Positions 51,549-60,164 of a DNA stretch of 64,000 bases are shown here, one piece after another. The translations under genes were made by a program, and so were the position numbers. This DNA comes from Salinirubellus salinus (GTDB lineage Archaea > Halobacteriota > Halobacteria > Halobacteriales > Haloarculaceae). The first letter of the stretch is position 1; each line of letters begins with the position of its first letter. The notes under the pieces were generated by a model that made no database searches, was not told where the DNA came from, and was given only the letters and a program-made list of their open reading frames with translations. The stretch is from NCBI RefSeq assembly GCF_025231485.1, contig NZ_CP104004.1, forward strand, positions 124,001 through 188,000, in the 5' to 3' direction.

Positions 51549-52457
51549 ATGACTCTCCACCCGAACCAGAACCCGGCTGACTCCGTCGCGCTCGAACTGC
51601 TCGGTACGAAGTGGAAACCACAGATCATCGTCCAACTCCACGAACACGGGGCGACGGGATTCGGGGGGCTGAAAGACCGACTCGGCGGCATCTCGAACAA
51701 AGTCCTCTCGAACAACGTGGATGACCTCATCGAGCGTGACGTACTCCACAAAGAGGTGCTTCAGGAGTCCCCTCGCCGCGTCGAATACACATTGACGCCC
51801 GCCGGTGATGACCTCTACGCGCTCATCGCGGCGACGGCCGACTGGGATAACGAGTACGTCGAGAGCCGCGGGCTCCCGCGGGTACTCGTCGTTGACGACG
51901 ACCCGCGACAGGTCGAACTCCTCAGTTCGTGGCTCGGCACCGAGTACGAAGTCGTCACGGCAACCGATGGCGATAGCGCCCGGAAGGCACTCGACGACAG
52001 CATCGACGTGGCAATTATTGACCGGCACCTGCCCGACATGACCGGCGACCAAATCGTCGAGAACGCACGACGTGTTGGTATCTGCCCCCCGACGGCGTTT
52101 CTGAGTTCGGCGGACGTGTCGGTGGCCGCCACCGAACTCCCCGTCGACATGCTGCTCAGCAAGCCGGCAAAACACGACGAGTTGCTCGATGCGGTCAACC
52201 TGCTCTACCGAATGAACGAGCTGTCTGCGCTCGGGCGGAAGATTCAGGCGCGTGAACACCGCCACCAGTTCGTCAGGGAGACGCAGGGGCCAGCCGTCGT
52301 GACGACGCCGGAGTACGAGCAGGCAGAAGTAGAACTCGAAGCCCTCCGCGCGGAGTGGGAGGAGGAACTGGAAGACCGGGATGCATGGCGTTCGCTCTCC
52401 GATGCCGACTCGATAGATGAACTCCTTGCGGATGGGGCCACCGACACTGACGACTGA
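51549..52457 (+). CDS. HxlR-type HTH fused to receiver and HalX domains
   Basis: This is 302 residues from ATG 51549. Residues 1-100 are a complete HxlR winged helix (LLGTKWKPQIIVQLHEHG, FGGLKDRLGGISNKVLSNNV, YTLTPAGDDLYALI). Residues about 110-225 are a receiver: acidic pocket LVVDDDPRQ, phospho-Asp in IIDRHLPDMTG (about 158), Lys in LSKPAKHDE. The end (about 225-290) is HalX-like. DNA binding is thus placed N-terminal and controlled by phosphorylation. HalX receivers are haloarchaeal, but HxlR fusions to them are unusual. Confidence 0.9.
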   Translation: MTLHPNQNPADSVALELLGTKWKPQIIVQLHEHGATGFGGLKDRLGGISNKVLSNNVDDLIERDVLHKEVLQESPRRVEYTLTPAGDDLYALIAATADWDNEYVESRGLPRVLVVDDDPRQVELLSSWLGTEYEVVTATDGDSARKALDDSIDVAIIDRHLPDMTGDQIVENARRVGICPPTAFLSSADVSVAATELPVDMLLSKPAKHDELLDAVNLLYRMNELSALGRKIQAREHRHQFVRETQGPAVVTTPEYEQAEVELEALRAEWEEELEDRDAWRSLSDADSIDELLADGATDTDD

Positions 52458-52463
52458 ACATAC

Positions 52464-52928
52464 ATGAGCATAGACGGCTATCCCGATACTCGCGACGGGG
52501 GGGACTGCGGTAGCCTTGCTTACGTGGAGGACAACGATGCCGATGCGATGATGATCGAGACGGCGATCCAACAGAGCGGGTGCGTAGACGAGCCAACACG
52601 GTTCGCCTCCGTTCAGTCATTCCTCGCACATCTGGACGCGGTGGATGCCGGGGAGGCCGTCCGCCCCGGTGGGCTTCTTCTCGACATCAATCTTCCAGAT
52701 GGGTCTGGCTTCGAGATTTTAGTGGCCGTTCGTCGACGGTTCGGGTTGGACGAACTGCCAGTCGCCGTCTTCAGCGGCGGCGGGAGCGAAGAGGACATCT
52801 TACGGGCGTATGACCTCGGGGCGAACCTGTATCTCCACAAGCCAATGGAGTTTCCAGAATACCGTCGTCGTGTAGCTGGTGTGTGCGGATTTTTCAAAAG
52901 AGTGAGGCATGTTTCCGAGCGTTCGTGA
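52464..52928 (+). CDS. Single-domain response regulator
   Basis: This is 154 residues from ATG 52464, 6 nt after the HxlR fusion. The acidic pair in YVEDNDADAM, the phospho-Asp in LLLDINLPDGSGFE (about 74), and the Lys in LYLHKPMEF (about 128) make a complete receiver. There is no output domain, so it is likely a phosphate relay partner for the kinases nearby. It is co-transcribed with the fusion regulator. Confidence 0.9.
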   Translation: MSIDGYPDTRDGGDCGSLAYVEDNDADAMMIETAIQQSGCVDEPTRFASVQSFLAHLDAVDAGEAVRPGGLLLDINLPDGSGFEILVAVRRRFGLDELPVAVFSGGGSEEDILRAYDLGANLYLHKPMEFPEYRRRVAGVCGFFKRVRHVSERS

Positions 52929-52952
52929 GCAAACGAAACACCCGAAGTTTTC

Positions 52953-52960
52953 TATATTTA
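52953..52960 (+). promoter_or_regulatory. TATA box of the REC-kinase gene
   Basis: TATATTTA is centred about 23 nt before the GTG at 52979. This supports a leaderless transcript and that start. Confidence 0.6.
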
Positions 52961-52978
52961 TCTCCCCCCAATAGTAGT

Positions 52979-54124
52979 GTGAATACCTCGGGCACGAGAC
53001 GGGTCTTACTGGTCGAAGACAGCGACAGCGACGCACAATTATATGTGACGATGCTGCAGGAGCTTCAAGCAGACCCCGTCAACAATCCGACTGCGACCCC
53101 GATGGCAGTCGAACGGGTTGCTGCGCTCGAACCCGGGCTTGTGGAACTCACCGACGGAGAACAGGCATACGATGTCGTCCTGCTGGACTTGACTCTCCCC
53201 GACTCAGCCGGGCTGGAAACCGTCGAGCGGGTCGTGGCCGCCGACCCGGATGTGGCCGTCGTCGTCCTCACGAGCGTCGGTGACCAGCAACTCGGCGCTG
53301 AAGCCGTCGACACGGGCGCACAGGACTTCCTGATCAAGGATCACGTCACGCCGCGGGTACTGAACAAGACAGTCACCTACGCGCAGACCCGCAAGGCACA
53401 GACGAAGCAGATCGAACGCCAACGGAACGAGTTGAGCGTCCTCAACTGGCTCATCAGGCACGAAATCCGCAACGATGCCTCGATAATTCTCGGGTGGGCG
53501 AGTGGGCTGGAAGCGGACACCCCGAGTGAACAACGCTCGCTCGACCGCATCGAGGACGCTGGCGAACACATCGTATCGCTCACCAAATCCGTCGGGGAGC
53601 TGGTCAGCACGCTCGAAGACGAGACTGCAGACCTCACTGCCGTCGACCTCGGGGCGGTCTTAGACGCCGAGGTGACGCGCTTGCGCGAAAACCACGAATC
53701 CGTGTCCATCTCCTCCGCTGAGGAGCCTCCGGATGTGTCGGTGAAGGCCAACCAGTTCCTCGGGACGGTGTTGCGCAACGTCCTGCTGAACGCCATCGAT
53801 CACAACGATACCGATACCCCGACCCTCGAAATCAGTGTCCAGCTGCCCGGTGTTGCCGGTGCCGAACTGGACGCGACACCGGCGGATGGCGGGACTGAGC
53901 AGGAGTACGTCTGGGTGAGCGTCGCTGATAACGGCCCGGGGATTCCCGACGGGACGAAAGACAGTGTGATGGAGAAAGCCTACTCCAGTGATGCCGACGG
54001 CACGGGTATCGGGTTGTACCTCGTCAAGCAGTTCATGAACCAGTATGATGGTGTGGTTCGGATCGAGGACAACACACCGCGGGGAGCTGTCGTCAAACTC
54101 GGGTTCGTCCCGGCCTCGACGTAG
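52979..54124 (+). CDS. Receiver-histidine kinase (REC-HisKA-HATPase)
   Basis: This is 381 residues from GTG 52979; the TATA box spacing excludes the upstream open frame. The receiver has VLLVEDSDSDAQ and the phospho-Asp in VLLDLTLPDSAG (about 65). The kinase has the acceptor His in LIRHEIRNDASIIL (about 163) and the ATP lid VADNGPGIPDGTK and GTGIGLYLVKQ. The order is receiver first, so input to the kinase is itself phosphorylation-controlled. It may feed the nearby receiver and fusion regulator. Confidence 0.9.
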   Translation: MNTSGTRRVLLVEDSDSDAQLYVTMLQELQADPVNNPTATPMAVERVAALEPGLVELTDGEQAYDVVLLDLTLPDSAGLETVERVVAADPDVAVVVLTSVGDQQLGAEAVDTGAQDFLIKDHVTPRVLNKTVTYAQTRKAQTKQIERQRNELSVLNWLIRHEIRNDASIILGWASGLEADTPSEQRSLDRIEDAGEHIVSLTKSVGELVSTLEDETADLTAVDLGAVLDAEVTRLRENHESVSISSAEEPPDVSVKANQFLGTVLRNVLLNAIDHNDTDTPTLEISVQLPGVAGAELDATPADGGTEQEYVWVSVADNGPGIPDGTKDSVMEKAYSSDADGTGIGLYLVKQFMNQYDGVVRIEDNTPRGAVVKLGFVPAST

Positions 54125-54150
54125 CACCTGTTCTGTCCCGACGTGTCTCG

Positions 54151-54930
54151 TCACGAAGAGGGCGTTAGCTGTTCGCCTGACAGCACTCTCACCGTGACTG
54201 TCTGTGGTCGCCGCTCTGTCTCACCCGTTACCACCTGAACCGGACGCCCGGTTATTTCAGCCACCACAGTACCGAGTAGAGACATGGCGAAGCCGTCACT
54301 GCTGTCTTCGGGCCGTACAGCGGTGGATCGCACCCGGATATCGAACATCGCTTCGGCGTTCTCGTCGCCGCTGCGACGTTCGGCTTCCCATTCGGTCACG
54401 AGCCCAGTTCGTTGGCAAAGGCCAAGTGCCTCCTCGATTGCCTCGTCAGCGTCACCGGACGGGAGTGCCTCCTGTGTCTGTTCTACCAGCGCCCACCCGA
54501 CCGTAGGCACCGATACGCCGGCTATCTCGCCGTCGTGGAACGTTCCAGCAGGAATCGGAACAGGTGGAGGGGAGGCGTTCACCTCTGCGGAAGCGTACCA
54601 GCGCCGAACCTCGCCGGCTTCCGTCGGCACGTACCACCCATCATCATTGAGATGGAGTTCGCGCTCGATGTCGGCCATCAGTTCGGTGTGAGCGGTCAGC
54701 ATCGCTTCGTGAAGATCGTTTCCCGACCCGTCCATCGCGTAATCGAACGCGGCGAGCAACAGACAGACGGCTGCGACGGAGAGGAGAAGCGCCCGCTGGC
54801 CGGAAAGCGGCAGGGCAGCAAGCATCGAGAGTCCTGCAAGCAACCCGAGGGCGATCTGGAGCGTGGATGCCCGAGCGAACAGACGCCTCCAGCGAGCGAC
54901 CACCGTGCGGACTCCTCTCTCGGCGCTCAT
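54151..54930 (-). CDS. Two-helix membrane protein of the MoxR operon
   Basis: This is 259 residues from ATG 54930 (MSAERGVRTVVARWRRLF). Two adjacent membrane helices (about 24-60: LQIALGLLAGLSMLAAL, ALLLSVAAVCLLLAAF) precede a soluble domain with LMADIERELHLNDDGWYVPT and WALVEQTQEALPSGDA. Overlap with the upstream gene (ATGA) and the DUF58/MoxR neighbours place it in one operon. No named function is recognised. Confidence 0.75.
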   Translation of the reverse strand: MSAERGVRTVVARWRRLFARASTLQIALGLLAGLSMLAALPLSGQRALLLSVAAVCLLLAAFDYAMDGSGNDLHEAMLTAHTELMADIERELHLNDDGWYVPTEAGEVRRWYASAEVNASPPPVPIPAGTFHDGEIAGVSVPTVGWALVEQTQEALPSGDADEAIEEALGLCQRTGLVTEWEAERRSGDENAEAMFDIRVRSTAVRPEDSSDGFAMSLLGTVVAEITGRPVQVVTGETERRPQTVTVRVLSGEQLTPSS

Positions 54931-55373
54931 ATCGGTACCGTGTACCAGTAGACCGCGACACCGGCGGCCAGTAGCGTTGCGCTGACGACGATAGCAGCTG
55001 GCCAGATAACGCCTGCGGTCAGCACGATGAACAGCATCGGGAGGGCAATCATGACCGCTCCGACCAGTAGGTAGCGGTGGGTTCGAGAGAAGCCATCCTC
55101 CGTAGGTAACACGAGTGGCGAGAGAACGACCACGATACCTGTGGCCAGCGTAAGCGCCGAGACACCGGAGCCAGCGAGTAGTACCACCATTCCCGTCAAG
55201 AAACCGACCATCACCGGCGTCGGGGGATACCGATTCCCGACCAGCAGTACGACGCCCACGAGCAGGCCACCGATACCGAGGCCGAGGACTGCAAGGACAG
55301 TTACGAGCGCCACGCACAGGATGTACGGTGAGGGTCGTGTGGGTCTTCGACGCCGCTGGTGTGTTTCGTCCAT
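54927..55373 (-). CDS. Polytopic membrane protein (DUF7519-like)
   Basis: This is 148 residues from ATG 55373. Four or five hydrophobic helices (LCVALVTVLAVLGLGIGGLL, VGFLTGMVVLLAG, LATGIVVVLSPLVLP, MIALPMLFIVLTAG, AAIVVSATLLAAG) leave almost no soluble part. It begins 2 nt after the DUF58 gene ends and overlaps the next gene. The family name is a guess from context. Confidence 0.7.
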   Translation of the reverse strand: MDETHQRRRRPTRPSPYILCVALVTVLAVLGLGIGGLLVGVVLLVGNRYPPTPVMVGFLTGMVVLLAGSGVSALTLATGIVVVLSPLVLPTEDGFSRTHRYLLVGAVMIALPMLFIVLTAGVIWPAAIVVSATLLAAGVAVYWYTVPI

Positions 55374-55375
55374 GA

Positions 55376-56743
55376 TTATCGGCCTCCGATCTGACGGGTC
55401 AGTGCGTACTCCGCCGGGCGGTGGGTGTCGTGCCGGACGACACCACGTCGATACAACGGTCGCTCGGTGAGTGAAACGCCCGGTTCAGCAGTAAGCGTCG
55501 TCCCAAGCGACTCGCGTGGCTCATCTTGTTCGGGGAGAGATAACAGGTGAACTTCGACGGCCCCACGGCCGGTCGCTGACCGGACGCCAGCGAGCGTGCG
55601 GGTGGCTGTTCTTCCACCTGTGATGAGTGACACTGAGGGGGCGTCACCGACCTGCTGCTGTATCCGGTAGAGCGCCGTCGTGAGCGAGTTATCCGGCACG
55701 CCACCCCGGCGCTGGAAGGCGGCGACGGTCTTGCCGACCCGTGTCGCCTGCCGAAGCGGTTGTCTCGGCGCGTGGGTGGCCTCTACATCTGAGGGAACGC
55801 CATGTTCCTCGGACACGTCCTCGATAGTGCGCTCGATGTGTTCGATACCCGCCTCTGAGGTCTGATACCCGTCCGGGTCGAATGCCAACTCTCCTGACGG
55901 GCGGACGACGGCGGCAACGCTTCGCTTGGTGTCACCCCCCTGTCGGAGCTGTTCACGGCAGACGCGCGCCGCAGCCGTCCATGTCGGTTGAGTGAGACTC
56001 AGCAGGTCGAGGAGGATCACTCGCACTTTCGGGCGCTCACGCGCCCACTCCCGAACGTGGAGTGACTGCTGCCGTGCCGTTGCTTTCCAGTCGATATGCG
56101 AGAGCGGATCGCCAGCGACGTACTCTCTGAGGCCGGCGTATTCGTTGCCGGAGATACTCGATTCCGGTTCTGAATCGTGCTGTCCGAGAGCCGTGACAAC
56201 ATTGGCACTGCTCACACCGCCACCCGAGGCGTACAGTTCCTCCACTGGCACGTCAGCATCGACAACCGTGAGTTCAGCCATACCGACACGCCCGGGGCTG
56301 GCAACGCGGACTGCCAGCGTAACCTCGACTCGACTATCTTCGACTGAAACAGGTATATCGAGCGTTGGGAGGGACACCCCCTCTACGGATTCTCCGTTCT
56401 CTCCTACCCGTCCCGTGAGCGTGACGTTGTCTACATCTGGTGTCTCCGATGTGGAGGCGGATGCGACACGGACAGATACATCTCTCACCGGTCTTCCAGA
56501 CGCCCCCGGGGTGATAGTAACCTCGACCAGCTCGGTGAACTCACGCAACCGTAGGGTGACAGTGTAGAGTTCCCCGAGGAGGAACAGGCCAAGCGCCCCA
56601 CCGAACGCGAGGACGACTCCGCTGTTCGAGAGGACACTCAACAGGAGCGTCCCCCCCGCCGCTCCGAGGGTCAGATACCCGCTCCGAGAGACGCTCACTC
56701 TCAGCCACGAGGGGTACGCCGAAAGCACCACCTGCTCCGTCAT
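55376..56743 (-). CDS. DUF58 domain protein
   Basis: This is 455 residues from ATG 56743, which shares its A with the stop of the DUF1616 gene. Two membrane helices near the N-terminus (about 20-50) are followed by a beta domain and the DUF58 core (about 200-300: EYAGLREYVAGDPLSHIDWK, REWARERPKVRVILLDLL). DUF58 proteins partner with MoxR ATPases, possibly as vWA-type substrates or adaptors in envelope assembly. Confidence 0.9.
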   Translation of the reverse strand: MTEQVVLSAYPSWLRVSVSRSGYLTLGAAGGTLLLSVLSNSGVVLAFGGALGLFLLGELYTVTLRLREFTELVEVTITPGASGRPVRDVSVRVASASTSETPDVDNVTLTGRVGENGESVEGVSLPTLDIPVSVEDSRVEVTLAVRVASPGRVGMAELTVVDADVPVEELYASGGGVSSANVVTALGQHDSEPESSISGNEYAGLREYVAGDPLSHIDWKATARQQSLHVREWARERPKVRVILLDLLSLTQPTWTAAARVCREQLRQGGDTKRSVAAVVRPSGELAFDPDGYQTSEAGIEHIERTIEDVSEEHGVPSDVEATHAPRQPLRQATRVGKTVAAFQRRGGVPDNSLTTALYRIQQQVGDAPSVSLITGGRTATRTLAGVRSATGRGAVEVHLLSLPEQDEPRESLGTTLTAEPGVSLTERPLYRRGVVRHDTHRPAEYALTRQIGGR

Positions 56744-57696
56744 CAGGCGTCACCCTCTGGCGATGGCCGAACGGTCAGCAGCAACCGCGTCTCACGGTAC
56801 GGAGACGGGAGGTTCTCTACACTATCCACCGATGCGACCGTCTCCGTCCGATACAAGCGATAGGTGAACCGCACCTCACCGGGTGTCTCCGGGGCAACGA
56901 GCGCCGTCCGGAGTCGCCTCGTCTCACCGTCAGCGAGTTCGACCCGCTCTGCCGCCAGTATCACTCCTCCGCCGTCCGCCTGCTCTCGTGTGATTACGAG
57001 CGTGTAGTCCTGTGCTGTCTGTTCCTCGTTACGAACCGTCACCACTAGGTCGGCAGATGCCTCCGGAGCGAGCGTCTCTGGATAATCATCGGCGGTGAGT
57101 CGCCCCTGTTCTGTCTCCGTCAGCAGGCTCAATTCCGTGTACGTCTGCTGGGGGGCTGGTGCCGCCAGCAGGCCGACGAACAGTATCGTCGCCACACCGA
57201 CCAGTGCCCACTGCCGCCGCGACCCACCACCCAGAACGACCGAGAGTGTCGGCCGTGGCAGACGGTCGGTAACCTGCCGCCGCGGCGTCCACCCGCCGTC
57301 AGCCGTCGGCTGTGACGCACGTCGGCTCGTGCCGAGCGTCTGGAGTACCGACACCCCAAGCAGTCCTCCGGTTACCAGTACCAGTGCCGTGAGCAATCGG
57401 CCGAACGCGATCCGCCCTGTGAGTTCGTTCACTACGAGCGCCACCAGTGCGACGAGGGCTGGCGAACTCCCGATAGACACCGCGAGGCGCGTCCGGGAGG
57501 AGAGGCGCTCTTCGCCAGCTATCGGGAACAGTACCGTCTGGAGCGCGTAACCGGGCAGGAAGAACACCAGCAGGGTTCCCGCAACGAGGCGTAGCGACGA
57601 CCCGCGGAGATACGGTTGGAACGCCACCACCGCCGCGAGACTCAACAGCACCAAGCCAGCGGCCTGCCCAGAGCCCTTCGCCCGAGTCACGTCCAC
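56743..57696 (-). CDS. DUF1616 membrane protein
   Basis: This is 317 residues from GTG 57696, just 2 nt after the MoxR stop. N-terminal helices include LVLLSLAAVVAFQPYL, LVAGTLLVFFLPGYALQTV and LVALVALVVNEL, as in DUF1616. An outside domain with the NEE-x-x-A-x-DY pattern (VTVRNEEQTAQDYTLVIT) ends in a beta-sandwich-like part. This matches haloarchaeal DUF1616 proteins found with DUF58 and MoxR genes. Confidence 0.85.
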   Translation of the reverse strand: MDVTRAKGSGQAAGLVLLSLAAVVAFQPYLRGSSLRLVAGTLLVFFLPGYALQTVLFPIAGEERLSSRTRLAVSIGSSPALVALVALVVNELTGRIAFGRLLTALVLVTGGLLGVSVLQTLGTSRRASQPTADGGWTPRRQVTDRLPRPTLSVVLGGGSRRQWALVGVATILFVGLLAAPAPQQTYTELSLLTETEQGRLTADDYPETLAPEASADLVVTVRNEEQTAQDYTLVITREQADGGGVILAAERVELADGETRRLRTALVAPETPGEVRFTYRLYRTETVASVDSVENLPSPYRETRLLLTVRPSPEGDA

Positions 57697-57697
57697 T

Positions 57698-58738
57698 CTA
57701 CTCACCACCGTCGGTTGCGAGCGGCGTGTCGGATGCCGGTGCCGATACCATCGTGGGAACCGCTGTTGCATCCAACGTCTCTCCGAGCAGTTCCCGTGCG
57801 GCCTCTGTGTCCCCCCTCGGGGCCTGTTCGATGGTGAGCCGGTGACACAGCGCGTCGATAGCCACCCGCTTTATATCCTCGGGGATGACGTAGGCTCGTC
57901 GCTCGATAGCGGCCCGCGCCTTGGCGGCTCGCTGAACGCCGATGAGCGCACGCGGTGATGGTGCCGCGGCAGCGCGGCTGTCAGTCTCAAGTGACCGCAT
58001 GAGGGCGACGAGATACTGCTTGATCGGGGCCGAGACGTGAATCGCATTGACGAGTCCTCGTGCGCTGTGAATCGCCTCCGGCGTCAACGTGTACGGCGAT
58101 GCCTGCCGACGGCGCTTATCATCTCGCTCACGCTCGTCGGCGGTGGTCAGGATATCGACCAGCGCGTCGTCACTACTCGGCGCCGACACCGTGAGATGGA
58201 ACATGAACCGGTCGAGTTGCGACTCGGGTAACGGGTACGTCCCGGCCATGTCGAGTGGGTTCTGTGTCGCCACCACGAAGAACGGACTCGGGAGCGAGTG
58301 TGTTTCACCGTCGACCGAGACACGCCCCTCCTCCATCGCTTCGAGGAGGGCCGCCTGTGCCTTCGGCATCGCTCGGTTGATCTCGTCAGCGATGACGGCA
58401 TTGCTGAACACGGGGCCACGGCGGAACTCGAACGCGCCTTCTTGCTCGTTGTAGAGTTGCGTGCCAGTGATGTCTGCGGGCAGAACGTCCGGTGTGAGTT
58501 GGATGCGCTTCGCTGGGAGTCCAGCCGCGGCGGCAACCCGTGTGGCGATGGTGGTCTTTGCGACGCCGGGTGCCCCTTCGAGTAGCACATGCCCGCCAGC
58601 CAGAAGCGCCGTCGTCAGTTGCGTGACGACAGCCTCCTGTCCCACGACTGCCTCACCAACAGCTCGCTGGAGTCGCTCGTGGAGCGTGGCTGGTGCGAGG
58701 ACAGACGAGGTGGTCGAAGTGGAGGTGTCGTTGGACAT
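57698..58738 (-). CDS. MoxR-type AAA ATPase
   Basis: This is 346 residues from ATG 58738. The P-loop is LLEGAPGVAKTT (about 51-62), Walker B/DEIN is VIADEINRAMPKAQAALLEA (about 116-135), followed by sensor and MoxR insertions (VATQNPLDMAGTYPLPE). It is a chaperone-like ATPase that should act on the DUF58 partner. Its promoter overlaps a TTACCTCAAGGTAA site. Confidence 0.93.
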   Translation of the reverse strand: MSNDTSTSTTSSVLAPATLHERLQRAVGEAVVGQEAVVTQLTTALLAGGHVLLEGAPGVAKTTIATRVAAAAGLPAKRIQLTPDVLPADITGTQLYNEQEGAFEFRRGPVFSNAVIADEINRAMPKAQAALLEAMEEGRVSVDGETHSLPSPFFVVATQNPLDMAGTYPLPESQLDRFMFHLTVSAPSSDDALVDILTTADERERDDKRRRQASPYTLTPEAIHSARGLVNAIHVSAPIKQYLVALMRSLETDSRAAAAPSPRALIGVQRAAKARAAIERRAYVIPEDIKRVAIDALCHRLTIEQAPRGDTEAARELLGETLDATAVPTMVSAPASDTPLATDGGE

Positions 58739-58810
58739 CGGGTATGGGCACTCCCTTCTACACTGTTTGTAAGGGTGTATCCCGCGTCACCCGCGAGTAG
58801 ACGTGAAGAG

Positions 58811-58824
58811 TTACCTCAAGGTAA
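58811..58824. promoter_or_regulatory. TTACCTCAAGGTAA dyad ahead of the MoxR gene
   Basis: A near-perfect palindrome matches the sites at 51385-51491 and 60091-60105. It overlaps the last codons and stop of the DUF4350 gene and lies 73 nt before the MoxR start. Confidence 0.65.
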
Positions 58825-59746
58825 ACACGAGCCCCCTCCTGTCCGAGGGATTGCCGCCTCGGTGGGCCAACCAGACGCCGAGCCGGACGACTACCATCCC
58901 TCCGCACAGGAACGCCGGGAGTCCGAGTAGCGTCCCGAGCGGTGTGTTCAATCCGAGGCGGAGTCGTGTGACAGGTGGAAAGCCGGTCGTCTGCGGGTAG
59001 ACGAGCATCGCGCCGTCCTCGGTCAATGCGCGAGCTAGTTGTCGGTTGCCTTCGACCTGCCACTGGCCGTTGGTGAGCAGGCTCGCATCGCCCACGACGA
59101 TTACCTGCCCCGCTCCAACCGGCTCCGCGACCGCGACCGGGTAACTCCCCCGTGGTTCGGCCGCCCCGAGTTGCCCGTCGCCGTCGAGGTCACGCCCGGC
59201 CGGGGCCGACCACGCGAGAACCCGTCTCGTCGTGCCGTCGCTAGAGTCGGTGACGCCGAGCGGCTTCGCAGCGTTGACTTGGACACCGGTGAACCCAAGG
59301 GCGTCGTCACCCCCATCTGCCACGACAAACTGTGCGGGACTCACTGAGTCCTGCTCTGTCGTGAGGAGATACCCAGCCGCGAGTCGTGTCTCCACATCCA
59401 GCGCTGCGAGCAACTGGTTCGACCGTTCATCCTCGGTGAGTACCACGACTCGTCCCCCGCCGTCGAGATGACGGGTGAGCGCAGCCACGTCGGCGGTCGT
59501 CACGTCGCCACCGCCTCCGACTATGATTACCGTTTCCGGCGTCGCCTCGCCGTCTACACTGGTGTAGGATAGCACGAGGCCCTCACGGCTAGCATCGACG
59601 AGCCGACTCGTTCCCGCGTCACCGTGGTTGTACGGATCGAGGGGCGCATCCGTCGCGGTCAATGCTCCAACGAGCAACGCGAGTACGACGACGGCGAGTC
59701 CGGCGGCGAGCAGTGCAACCCACCGCTCGGTTCTGTACCGACTCAC
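58811..59746 (-). CDS. DUF4350 domain membrane protein
   Basis: This is 311 residues from GTG 59746, overlapping the upstream stop (GTGA). One N-terminal helix (WVALLAAGLAVVVLALLVGALTA), an outside alpha/beta domain (DAPLDPYNHGDAGTSRLVD, VIIVGGGGDVTTADVAALTRHLD, VVVLTEDERSNQLLAAL) and a second helix near the C-terminus (LLGLPAFLCGGMVVVRLG) make up the DUF4350 layout. It is another regular partner of MoxR/DUF58 genes. Confidence 0.85.
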   Translation of the reverse strand: MSRYRTERWVALLAAGLAVVVLALLVGALTATDAPLDPYNHGDAGTSRLVDASREGLVLSYTSVDGEATPETVIIVGGGGDVTTADVAALTRHLDGGGRVVVLTEDERSNQLLAALDVETRLAAGYLLTTEQDSVSPAQFVVADGGDDALGFTGVQVNAAKPLGVTDSSDGTTRRVLAWSAPAGRDLDGDGQLGAAEPRGSYPVAVAEPVGAGQVIVVGDASLLTNGQWQVEGNRQLARALTEDGAMLVYPQTTGFPPVTRLRLGLNTPLGTLLGLPAFLCGGMVVVRLGVWLAHRGGNPSDRRGLVFTLR

Positions 59747-60051
59747 CCGAATACCCCGGACTCTCGAACGAGCCGCACTACCTCACTCGCCAACACGAGG
59801 GCGACAACAATACCTGCGCCCTGTACCACGCGCCGGACGCGCTGTTCCCACCCGCTTGCTGTTTCCGTCGGGAGCTGTAACTCCGCTACCACCGCACTCA
59901 GCACGTACACGACGATGAGATACGCCGGGAGAGACTCGACGCCCACCGCAGCCAGCCCGAGCAGTGCGCACCCGGACACGAGGAACTGAGCGAACAGGAA
60001 CGACTCCTGTGATCTCGTGTAGCCGCCCGGGCTCCGCACTCGACTCAGCAT
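59743..60051 (-). CDS. Small polytopic membrane protein
   Basis: This is 102 residues from ATG 60051, first gene of the minus-strand MoxR operon. Three helices (FAQFLVSGCALLGLAAVGV, YLIVVYVLSAVVAEL, GAGIVVALVLASEVVRLV) and a basic middle loop are visible. It overlaps the DUF4350 gene by 4 nt. The family is not certain. Confidence 0.7.
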   Translation of the reverse strand: MLSRVRSPGGYTRSQESFLFAQFLVSGCALLGLAAVGVESLPAYLIVVYVLSAVVAELQLPTETASGWEQRVRRVVQGAGIVVALVLASEVVRLVRESGVFG

Positions 60052-60090
60052 CTATCACCAGCGACACCGCCCTCTATAGCAACGAGCGGG

Positions 60091-60105
60091 TATCCTCAAG
60101 GTAAC
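60091..60105. promoter_or_regulatory. Dyad in the 60.1-kb divergent promoter
   Basis: TATCCTCAAGGTAAC is one more member of the TTACCTCAAGGTAA group. It lies between the minus-strand MoxR operon and the plus-strand glycan genes. Confidence 0.6.
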
Positions 60106-60164
60106 ACATCCGGATAGGGTTGAGCCGACTCCTTGGCTACTAATACCCCTCTCCATCGGGATGT

